This document shows, one piece after another, positions 1-4,585 of a DNA stretch of 5,889 nucleotides (position 1 is the stretch's first letter; each line of letters begins with the position of its first letter). The notes under the pieces were generated by a model. It made no database searches. It was not told where the DNA came from and saw only the letters and a program-made list of their open reading frames with translations. This DNA is from JACRBK01 sp964427955 (lineage in GTDB: Bacteria; Chloroflexota; Anaerolineae; Aggregatilineales; Aggregatilineaceae), in the NCBI GenBank assembly GCA_964427955.1, contig CAYRWY010000378.1, positions 1-5,889 on the forward strand, written 5' to 3'. A program made the position numbers and the translations under genes.

Positions 1-2
1 CG

Positions 3-80
3 ACCCAGAGCCACGCTGCCGCCGTGCGCCACCTGCGCGATCACGATCCGATGAATGAGAGGCTGATCCGGGCGACTTGA
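3..80 (+). CDS. 3' end of a reading frame (25 residues), possibly an AlkA-like glycosylase stub
   Basis: An open frame runs in from the left edge and stops at TGA 78-80. The visible residues contain HLRDHDPMNERLI. This resembles the opening helix of DNA-3-methyladenine glycosylase II (AlkA/HhH-GPD) proteins, where a 'HLR..DPVLARLI'-type motif lies near the N terminus, well before the catalytic core. If that reading is right, the frame is cut off early by the stop and is a broken gene, because no continuation of the glycosylase appears in any frame downstream. The alternative is simply the C terminus of an unrelated protein. The resemblance is from memory over about 13 residues, so the identity is weak. 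That some coding frame ends here is somewhat more likely. Confidence 0.35.
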   Translation, partial: TQSHAAAVRHLRDHDPMNERLIRAT

Positions 81-123
81 GCCTAATGGAGATAATACAG
101 TCAGAGATGGCCGCATGTTTTTG

Positions 124-170
124 CAGGGGCGACGCCATGTTTGATGGTGTTCTCATTTGAAACGCCCCTA
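124..170. repeat. Degenerate AGGGGCG/CGCCCCT hairpin element
   Basis: AGGGGCG at 125-131 is matched by its exact reverse complement CGCCCCT at 163-169, with 31 nt between. The left arm AGGGGCG recurs at 4472-4478 in a better-preserved hairpin (4470-4518), so this may be an eroded member of the same dispersed repeat class. There is no T-tract to suggest a terminator. Confidence 0.35.
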
Positions 171-235
171 TCCCGTGCTTACTGACACTGACATAACTGA
201 CGTTACGCAGCTCCTCATTCCCGGCTGTTTGGGGT

Positions 236-359
236 TTTACCTCACCCTCAACCCCCACCCCTTCTCCCTCTCCAACTTGCCTGGAGAGGGAGAAGGGGAG
301 TGCGTTCGCCGTATTCTCCCCTCTCCACGTCTTTTGGAGAGGGCCGGGGGTGAGGTAAA
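236..359. repeat. 124-bp double-hairpin inverted-repeat element, copy 1
   Basis: The element is bounded by perfect 10-bp inverted termini, TTTACCTCAC (236-245) and GTGAGGTAAA (350-359). Inside are two stem-loops. The first is a perfect 16-bp stem, 258-273 with 283-298, around a 9-nt loop. The second is an 8-bp stem, CCCTCTCC 319-326 with GGAGAGGG 336-343, also with a 9-nt loop. The layout resembles REP/BIME or small MITE-like non-coding repeats. No coding sequence is credible inside. A second copy lies inverted at 3579-3665 and a third, diverged, at 4377-4440. How it spreads cannot be told from the sequence. Confidence 0.8.
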
Positions 360-398
360 TCTCCCTGGCAAAAAGTTTAGCTATTTGTGCCAGGATCA
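360..398. repeat. Conserved tail attached to repeat copy 1
   Basis: Immediately outside the inverted-repeat element is a stretch containing GTTTAGCTATTTGTGCCAGG. It reappears almost intact, on the opposite strand, at 3579-3615 next to copy 2. It carries its own inverted repeat, CCTGGCA 364-370 with TGCCAGG 388-394 (17-nt loop). Its conservation together with the hairpin core implies the repeat unit is larger than the hairpin alone, roughly 160 bp in copy 1. Confidence 0.7.
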
Positions 399-419
399 GC
401 CGGGTGGGGGCTTGAGTGA

Positions 420-638
420 TTTTGCAGACGACCGCTAACGGAGGACTCCCAACCCGAACACAAAATCGCCGTCGAGGCGTTGATCCTGGGACTGCCGGGC
501 GTCACCAGCGGGCAGATGTGCGGCCATCCCAGCGACAAGATCGCGGGCAAGGTTTTCGCGTCGTTGATGGAAAACGGACTGCCGCAGGCGACCGTCAACA
601 ACCTGCTGAAGCGGGAGCGTGAAAAGTCAGGAAAATGA
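420..638 (+). pseudogene. Remnant of a small TfoX-N/YjbR-like protein gene, start missing
   Basis: This frame is open from just after the in-frame TGA at 417-419 to the TGA at 636-638. It has no ATG or GTG, and the first possible start (TTG 480) lies inside the conserved-looking part. The stretch LILGLPGVTSGQMCGHPSDK, followed by IAGKVFASLMENG, resembles small TfoX-N/MmcQ-YjbR-type domains, which typically read 'LPGV..G.MFGHP.YK..GK.FA.L.E.G..LKLP'. Three departures suggest decay: Cys where Phe is usual, Asp where an aromatic is usual, and loss of a few residues before LPQATVNNLLKRE. The frame also ends soon after that helix, shorter than the family norm. The 5' end abuts the tail of the dispersed repeat, so repeat insertion or deletion may have removed the start. 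The family match is from memory and is moderate. The coding bias and lack of a start are directly visible. Confidence 0.5.
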
Positions 639-662
639 GAGGCGGAGCTAGGCTCCGCCTCT
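638..662 (-). terminator. Perfect 11-bp hairpin downstream of the TIR gene
   Basis: AGAGGCGGAGC (638-648) pairs perfectly with GCTCCGCCTCT (652-662) around a 3-nt loop. Read on the minus strand it lies 30 nt past the stop of the TIR gene and is followed by a T-rich stretch (CATTTTCCTGACTTTT). It therefore fits a factor-independent terminator for that gene, although the T-run is interrupted. On the plus strand the hairpin is followed by C-rich sequence, so termination in that direction is less likely. Its first base overlaps the stop codon of the remnant at 420-638. Confidence 0.6.
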
Positions 663-692
663 GTCCCCCCGGAAAATCTGGGATTGTTCCGT

Positions 693-1277
693 CTACCCGA
701 TGGCGCTTTCATCACGGCGCAGCCGGTCGCGCAAGCCCTGCACCATCCGCCGCAAGCCGCTGGAAGCGAGATCTTCGCCCGAGCCCATGCTGCGAGAGAG
801 GGGGCGCACCGCCTGGATGTGCTCATCGCGATAATCGTTGACATTCCCGCTCAGAGTCCAGATCACCGGATCGCTGCGGCGGATGCGGGTGCCATACTCG
901 ATCAGCCGCGTGGACAGCTCGTGAAACGCGCGGTGATAGTTCGCGTCGCGGGTGAAATCGACCGGACGGCGCGTGCGCAGCGGGCCGGGCGGATCACAGC
1001 GTCTGATCATGGCGGGTACGACCGGGCGATAGGCTTCCAGATAGGCCTGCCACTCCACGGCCACGTGCGCCGTTTCCAGCGCCGCCGGAGACAGCACGAC
1101 GATCATCATACTGCTCTCGCTCAAGGCCTGTTCAATGCTGCGCGTCCAATGCCGTCCCGGGCGGGCGTTGCGAATATCAAGCCAGACATTAGCCCCGCTC
1201 TGGCTCAGATCCTCCACCAGGCGCTTGACAAAAATTTCATCATCCCGTGTGTAGCTCACAAAGATCTGGCGTGACAT
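693..1277 (-). CDS. TIR-domain protein (putative NADase or signalling protein)
   Basis: The protein has 194 residues. Residues 4-100 form a bacterial TIR domain: opening strand IFVSYTRDD (5-13), BB-loop region VWLDIRN.RPG..W (32-44), strand MMIVVLSPAAL (58-68), then VAVEW (72-76) and VVPAMI. E75 of the EW motif sits where the catalytic glutamate of NAD-cleaving TIR domains is found. PVDFT (105-109), followed by a Tyr-containing helix, is the usual end of this TIR subfamily. Residues 125-194, Arg-rich and containing a WTLSGN stretch, match nothing I recognise. The start chosen is ATG 1277, preceded by AGGGG at good spacing. A TTG two codons upstream is the alternative. TIR proteins act in NAD+ depletion, in defence-related signalling or as protein scaffolds. 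With no partner gene beside it (no Thoeris ThsA, no NLR), its role is open. It is transcribed alone and apparently terminated at 638-662. Confidence 0.87.
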   Translation of the reverse strand: MSRQIFVSYTRDDEIFVKRLVEDLSQSGANVWLDIRNARPGRHWTRSIEQALSESSMMIVVLSPAALETAHVAVEWQAYLEAYRPVVPAMIRRCDPPGPLRTRRPVDFTRDANYHRAFHELSTRLIEYGTRIRRSDPVIWTLSGNVNDYRDEHIQAVRPLSRSMGSGEDLASSGLRRMVQGLRDRLRRDESAIG

Positions 1278-1407
1278 AATCAACCCCTGAATCCCGCTCC
1301 ACCCTCACACAATTCTATTCTACATCGCATTTCGAGCATCACGACATTCACTTCGACTTTATTCGCGAATTATTCACAGGTCATTCAGTTTTTTTTCACA
1401 ATTTGTA
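1278..1407 (-). promoter_or_regulatory. AT-rich leader and presumed promoter region of the TIR gene
   Basis: This 130-bp spacer is far more AT-rich than its surroundings. On the minus strand it contains overlapping TAGAAT hexamers (plus positions 1312-1317 and 1317-1322) that could serve as a -10 box about 35-45 nt before the TIR start, but I see no convincing -35. It also contains the palindrome ATTCGCGAAT and an 8-A tract just after the end of the 1408-2808 gene. No GC-rich terminator hairpin for that upstream gene is visible, so read-through into the TIR gene is possible. Confidence 0.35.
1284..1296 (-). promoter_or_regulatory. Ribosome binding site of the TIR gene (decides start)
   Basis: On the minus strand the sequence before ATG 1277 reads CAGGGGTTGATT, placing an AGGGG Shine-Dalgarno-like core about 7 nt from the ATG. 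The TTG at 1283 would overlap this spacing, so the ATG is preferred. Confidence 0.5.
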
Positions 1408-2808
1408 CTAAGCGGGGCCGACCACGGCGGCATCGCGAACAGGCGGCTGCACACCGGGATCAAACTCTGCCGGAGGGCGATTTTCCGGAGTCGGGCCGGG
1501 ATCGTCCGTCGGAGCAGGCGTCACCGGCACGGCAGTCGGTACAGGGGTCAACGTATCCGGATCGCTCCCTGCCGGAAGACGATTTTTCGGTGTCGGGCCG
1601 GGATCGTCCGTCGGAGCAGGCGTCACCGGCACGGTAGTCAGTTCGGGCGTCGGCGTTTCATAGTCCGCCGGAGGACGGTCGTCAGGGGTGGGATCGGGAT
1701 CATCCGTCGGGTCGGGCGTCACCAGGGTCGGCTCCGGCGTCACGGGGACGGCAGTCGGTTCGGGCGTCGGCGTTTCGTATCCCGCCGGGGGGCGATCATC
1801 CGGGGTGGGATTGGGATCATCCGTCGGCTCCGGCGTCACGGGGACGGCAGTCGGTTCGGGCGTCGGGCTGGGATCGTCGGTCGGCGCAGGCGTTACCGGG
1901 ATGACAGTCGGTTCAGGCGTCGGCGATCCCGGCTTCGAGAGCCGGTCGTTGGGCACCGCGGAGGCCGCGGCCTGGGGCACTTCGGTCGCCGGGTCGGACT
2001 GCCGGTCGGTGGGAATGAACGTGACCGACTCCGGGCCGAGGTTGCGATGACTGGTCCGGCTGGTGAGCGCAGACGGCAGCATGGCCTGCGGATCGGACAC
2101 CGGGGTAATCAGGTCATGGGCGTGCTGCTGGACCCGGTCGGCGCCATCGACCACCTGGCGCAGCTTATCCGTCTTCACCTGGTCGGGTGCCACACGCGAT
2201 GCCGCGGTGACCGCCAGGTGCATCTGCCGGGTGCTGAGATCAACCAGACGGATCGCGGCCTGCTCACGCGGACCATCGCCATTTTCCACCAGTGTCAGCG
2301 CCGCGTCCATGTCGTGCAGCGCGTCATTGAGCGACGCGAAATTCACCTGACCCCGATTGAGCAGGGTTTCGAACTCGTCCAGGCGGCGATCCGCGAAATC
2401 CAGGCGCAGTGACACGTCACCCGCGTTGGACGACAGCGCGAGCTGCCCCTGTTCGACCAGCCGCTTGACCGGGTAGAGCGTATCGCCGGGGACACTGTCC
2501 GCCGACGCGGTGGCAGTGGTGAATGTCAAAATCATCAAGGCCACGCACGCTGCGGCTACCCAACGCAGCATCCGGGCATTCCAGCGCGCCGAGGCGCGGT
2601 GCAGCACCGCCGCACGGGCCAGGACCCGCGTCTGGATGCGCGCGACCGCCGCGCTGGACAGCACGGGATGAGGTCCGCGCGCCAGTATCACGGCCACCCG
2701 CACTGCCGGTTCCTCAGCTTCCACGTGATCGGGTAGGACCGTGCTGTGCGGGGGCAGCACCTGGTCCAGGCGATCCGCCAGGGGGTCAGGCAAGGATGCG
2801 CTATTCAT
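1408..2808 (-). CDS. DUF5667-like single-pass membrane protein with Pro/Thr repeat tail; putative sigma-factor partner
   Basis: The protein has 466 residues. Residues 1-79 are cytoplasmic-like and rich in Ala/Arg, without the Cys/His cluster of zinc anti-sigma domains. Residues 80-103 form one membrane helix (MLRWVAAACVALMILTFTTA). SADSVPGDTLYPVKRLVEQG (102-121), followed by helices to about 230, is the hallmark of DUF5667 proteins, whose family carries a 'PGD.LYPvK...E' motif. Residues 296-452 are five imperfect Pro/Thr-rich repeats, probably an extended outside stalk. The ATG at 2808 overlaps the sigma-factor stop by 8 nt and is preceded by GAGG at good spacing, indicating translational coupling. 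An in-frame ATG at 2844 (adding 12 residues) has a GGGAG only 3 nt away and is less likely. By position and topology it may be the membrane anti-sigma factor or sensor for the sigma factor. That is inference, since no anti-sigma domain is recognisable. Confidence 0.82.
   Translation of the reverse strand: MNSASLPDPLADRLDQVLPPHSTVLPDHVEAEEPAVRVAVILARGPHPVLSSAAVARIQTRVLARAAVLHRASARWNARMLRWVAAACVALMILTFTTATASADSVPGDTLYPVKRLVEQGQLALSSNAGDVSLRLDFADRRLDEFETLLNRGQVNFASLNDALHDMDAALTLVENGDGPREQAAIRLVDLSTRQMHLAVTAASRVAPDQVKTDKLRQVVDGADRVQQHAHDLITPVSDPQAMLPSALTSRTSHRNLGPESVTFIPTDRQSDPATEVPQAAASAVPNDRLSKPGSPTPEPTVIPVTPAPTDDPSPTPEPTAVPVTPEPTDDPNPTPDDRPPAGYETPTPEPTAVPVTPEPTLVTPDPTDDPDPTPDDRPPADYETPTPELTTVPVTPAPTDDPGPTPKNRLPAGSDPDTLTPVPTAVPVTPAPTDDPGPTPENRPPAEFDPGVQPPVRDAAVVGPA
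1453..1923 (-). repeat. Tandem repeats encoding a Pro/Thr-rich tail
   Basis: Five in-frame units of roughly 19-40 codons encode variants of PTPEPTAVPVTPEPTDDP, some followed by xPTPDDRPPAGYET. They correspond to residues 296-314, 315-346, 347-386, 387-419 and 420-452. The central units are nearly identical at DNA level: the stretch around 1736-1785 matches that around 1831-1870. The third unit carries an extra LVTPDPT insertion. Such recent internal duplications suggest the tail length varies between strains. Confidence 0.8.
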
Positions 2809-3379
2809 CGTGACTGCCTCGCAAATAATGCCGCGTCTTTCCATTGACTCCCATCAACTCCGCCAGCCGGGTCAGGGCACGATGCTGGGCGCTCTTGATG
2901 GCAGTGACCGATTTGCCCAACAGGGTCGCCACTTCGGCGTGGCTCTTGTGCTCCACGAACCGCAGCAGCAGAATGTCCTGGTGTTCTTCGCTCAATTCAT
3001 GCAGGGCCGCGCGCAGGGCGACCTGTTCCTCTTTCACTTGCAGTGTTCCTTCGGGCGATACCAAAGGAGAGGGTTCCAGTTCCGTGAGGGCTTCCTGGGG
3101 ATGCCGGGTCTGATCGCGATAATAGTCCGCCACACGGGCGGCGGCAATCCGATACAGCCAGGCCTCGAAGGGAACGCCGTTCTGATGATACTGAGGAAGC
3201 CCTTCCACCATACGCAAAAATACCTCTGCCGTCAGGTCTTCTGTGGCGGCTTCGTCGGGCACCCGGTAGCTGACATAGCGGTAAATCACCTGTACGTAAC
3301 GCTGGTACAGTGCTGCTATCGCGTCCTGGTGGCCCTGGTGCGCACGGTGAATTAAGCGGGCATCGTGATCATTGAGCAT
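2801..3379 (-). CDS. ECF-type RNA polymerase sigma factor
   Basis: From ATG 3379 the protein has 192 residues, typical for the family. Region 2 spans about 6-90: ARLIHRAHQGHQDAIAALYQ at the start, then EDLTAEVFLRM (47-57), and FEAWLYRIAAARVADYYR (71-88), which carries the W..RIA..R..DYYR signature of region 2.3/2.4 that binds the -10 element. Region 4 spans about 122-177: LHELSEEHQDILLLRFVEHK, then an HTH with SHAEVATLLGKSVTAIKSAQHRA, which binds the -35 element. A linker with LEPSPLVSPE separates them. An in-frame ATG at 3445 would add 22 residues that match no sigma region, and its SD spacing is poor. ATG 3379 also lacks a clear SD. It is first in an operon with the DUF5667-like membrane protein. 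Such pairs usually respond to an envelope or external signal, but the signal here is unknown. Confidence 0.92.
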   Translation of the reverse strand: MLNDHDARLIHRAHQGHQDAIAALYQRYVQVIYRYVSYRVPDEAATEDLTAEVFLRMVEGLPQYHQNGVPFEAWLYRIAAARVADYYRDQTRHPQEALTELEPSPLVSPEGTLQVKEEQVALRAALHELSEEHQDILLLRFVEHKSHAEVATLLGKSVTAIKSAQHRALTRLAELMGVNGKTRHYLRGSHDE

Positions 3380-3385
3380 ATCTTT

Positions 3386-3415
3386 ATTATGCCACGCCTC
3401 GGCACACCAAAACAA
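3386..3415 (-). promoter_or_regulatory. Candidate promoter hugging the sigma-factor start
   Basis: On the minus strand TTGTTT (3410-3415) lies 18 nt from CATAAT (3386-3391), and the -10 box ends only 6 nt before ATG 3379. Transcription would begin at or very near the ATG, giving a leaderless message. This would explain the missing Shine-Dalgarno. Weak consensus matches make this tentative. Confidence 0.3.
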
Positions 3416-3437
3416 TCGCCGCAGCGTACTACCCTGC

Positions 3438-3454
3438 GAATTCATGAAGAATTC
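3438..3454. promoter_or_regulatory. Short palindromic site GAATTC-n5-GAATTC
   Basis: Two GAATTC hexamers 5 nt apart enclose the self-complementary TTCATGAA (3441-3448). The site lies upstream of the sigma-factor gene, between two possible promoters. Its symmetry and position would suit a dimeric regulator, but nothing identifies one, and a chance occurrence is quite possible. Confidence 0.2.
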
Positions 3455-3464
3455 ACTATCACCT

Positions 3465-3494
3465 TGTATACCGCTTCAGGAGGCTGAACGTCAC
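3465..3494 (-). promoter_or_regulatory. Second candidate promoter for the sigma operon
   Basis: On the minus strand GTGACG (3489-3494), 18 nt, then TATACA (3465-3470) match the primary-sigma consensus at 4 of 6 positions each. Use of this site would give an untranslated leader of about 80 nt before ATG 3379, or a short one before ATG 3445. This is an alternative to the site at 3386-3415. Confidence 0.25.
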
Positions 3495-3578
3495 GCCCTC
3501 GCCCAAATCTCAATTCATGTGGGCATTGAACCCCGGTTATGTAAGTATCTGAGGGCAGGCCGGACCCTTCGGGATTAC

Positions 3579-3665
3579 TGATCCTTGCACAAATAGCTGA
3601 ACTTTTGCCAGGACATTTACCTCACCCCTGGTCCCTCTCCAAGCAAGTTGGAGAAGGAGTGGGGT
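3579..3665. repeat. Dispersed repeat copy 2, inverted relative to copy 1, with tail
   Basis: The reverse complement of 3579-3640 aligns with 336-398 with only a few substitutions and one indel, covering GGAGAGGG, GTGAGGTAAAT and the tail with AGCTATTTGTG. The exact terminus TTTACCTCAC is at 3616-3625. A 6-bp stem CTCCAA/TTGGAG (3637-3642 with 3648-3653) forms the hairpin. This copy has only one hairpin rather than two and fades into GGGGTTTA, so it is shortened. It ends about 45 nt before the carbonic anhydrase start and may lie within that gene's 5' leader. Confidence 0.75.
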
Positions 3666-3697
3666 TTAGATTTCAAGGCAAGGATCTGGTTTCTCTT

Positions 3698-3703
3698 CAG
3701 GAG
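3698..3703 (+). promoter_or_regulatory. Ribosome binding site of the carbonic anhydrase gene (decides start)
   Basis: CAGGAG stands 6 nt before ATG 3710. The frame is open upstream to an ATG at 3605, but that extension would translate the dispersed repeat and has no comparable site, so ATG 3710 is the start. Confidence 0.7.
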
Positions 3704-3709
3704 TGCGCG

Positions 3710-4291
3710 ATGAGCAAGGTAGTACAGGACGTTCTGGCCGCCAACCGCCTTTACGCCCAGACCTTTGGCGACAAAGCGAACCTGCCCGCCGCTCCCGGAC
3801 GGCAGTTCGCCATCCTCACCTGTATGGACGCGCGTCTCGATCCGGCAGCGTTGGCCGGGCTGCGGGAAGGCGACGCCCACGTGATTCGCAATGCGGGCGG
3901 GCGGGCCAGTGATGACGCGATCCGCTCGCTGGTCATCTCGTACAAGCTGTTGGGCACGCGCGAATGGTTCGTGATTCACCATACCGACTGCGGGATGGCG
4001 GAGATCACCGACGCCACCCTGCGCGATTTGCTGGCAAGCAGCCTCAAGCCTGCCCGCCGGGATGACCGCGGGTGGCACGACTCCGGCGAAGGGCCGGGAT
4101 CGACCGAAGGCGTCTACATCAACTGGCTCACGATTGCGGACCCGATCCAGAGTGTCGTCGACGACGTGCAGCGCATCCGCCAACATCCCCTGGTCCCGCG
4201 CGATATTCCGATCTATGGCTACCTGTATGACGTCAAAACGGGGCGGCTGAACGAAATTCACGCCGCGACCGAGGCGGGACGGGCGTCGTGA
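3710..4291 (+). CDS. Beta-class carbonic anhydrase
   Basis: The protein has 193 residues and presumably catalyses reversible hydration of CO2 to bicarbonate in the cytoplasm. The zinc site of beta carbonic anhydrases is complete: C38-x-D40-x-R42 in ILTCMDARLDP, and H91-x-x-C94 in HHTDCGM. D40 and R42 form the usual catalytic dyad. The conserved GDAHVIRNAGG (54-64) and DDAIRSLVISYKLLGTRE lie between them. The C-terminal part, IPIYGYLYDVKTGRLNEI (166-183), is also typical. Overall it resembles the short actinobacterial type, such as mycobacterial Rv1284 (about 163 residues). The extra length is mostly a Gly/Asp-rich insertion around 112-135 after the HxxC helix. There is no signal peptide. It stands alone, flanked on both sides by dispersed repeats, so no pathway can be inferred from neighbours. 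Confidence 0.93.
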   Translation: MSKVVQDVLAANRLYAQTFGDKANLPAAPGRQFAILTCMDARLDPAALAGLREGDAHVIRNAGGRASDDAIRSLVISYKLLGTREWFVIHHTDCGMAEITDATLRDLLASSLKPARRDDRGWHDSGEGPGSTEGVYINWLTIADPIQSVVDDVQRIRQHPLVPRDIPIYGYLYDVKTGRLNEIHAATEAGRAS

Positions 4292-4376
4292 TCGCGCGGA
4301 GGGCGCACATTTTGCCTCCACCCCGTGGCGGATAGGCATTAAGAGGCCCCTACAACCACGTTTCCCCCGCGCTGCT

Positions 4377-4440
4377 CCCCCTCGCCACCCGGTGGAGAGG
4401 GGGTCAGGGGGTGAGGTTTATCTCCCAGGAAAATCTAGTA
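4377..4440. repeat. Dispersed repeat copy 3, diverged
   Basis: A near-perfect stem, CCCCCTC-g-CCACC (4377-4389) with GGTGG-a-GAGGGGG (4391-4403), is followed by GTCAGGGGGTGAGGTTTATC and CCAGGAAAATCTAGTA. The latter tracks the end and tail of copy 1 (GTGAGGTAAATCTCCCTGGC...) with several changes. It has the same orientation as copy 1. The left TTTACCTCAC terminus is not recognisable, and the tail decays after about 20 nt. A CCCCTAC at 4347-4353 just upstream may belong to the second repeat class. Confidence 0.6.
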
Positions 4441-4469
4441 CACGTCGGCTGAAATACGTCATTGGTGCT

Positions 4470-4518
4470 GTAGGGGCGAGGTTTGCCTTGCCCAGGGTAG
4501 GGCAAGCCCTACCCCTAC
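4470..4518. repeat. GTAGGGG/CCCCTAC hairpin element
   Basis: GTAGGGG (4470-4476) and CCCCTAC (4512-4518) are perfect inverted ends. Inside, TTGCCC and GGGCAA form a second pairing. The right arm lies about 70 nt from the end of the zinc-ribbon gene (stop at 4586). A T-run is lacking on the relevant side, so I call it a dispersed palindromic repeat, not a terminator. With copy 3 it fills most of the 4292-4585 gap, which otherwise shows nothing. Confidence 0.6.
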
Positions 4519-4585
4519 GAAAAACCCTGGATCAACTTCTCCCCGCCGGTACTAGTGAACGAGGGTGCACGCTGACTGCCGTCCG

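Noticed and set aside
157..438. A 93-codon plus frame through repeat copy 1
   Set aside because: It is composed almost entirely of the inverted-repeat element and its tail. The same peptide pattern reappears at copy 3 only because the DNA repeat does.
684..1274. A 196-codon plus frame antisense to the TIR gene
   Set aside because: The TIR motifs, RBS and downstream terminator all belong to the minus strand.
1688..2050. A Gly/Ser/Val-rich plus-strand frame (GSGVGSGV repeats)
   Set aside because: It is the antisense reading of the Pro/Thr repeat tail. The minus frame continues a membrane protein with a clear start and operon context.
3444..3581. A possible 45-residue plus-strand small protein starting at ATG 3444
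   Set aside because: It has no ribosome binding site, no recognisable motif, and overlaps the probable promoter region of the sigma operon.
3617..4339. A 240-codon minus-strand frame across the carbonic anhydrase
   Set aside because: It lies antisense to a gene with complete beta-CA motifs and extends through the repeat. It has no domain of its own.
4292..4340. A possible terminator after the carbonic anhydrase (GGAGG...CCTCC)
   Set aside because: The stem is only about 5 bp with an internal mismatch and no T-run follows.
240..4518. CRISPR-like array from recurring GC-rich repeats
   Set aside because: The copies are irregularly spaced, in both orientations, diverged, and have no spacer periodicity or cas genes.
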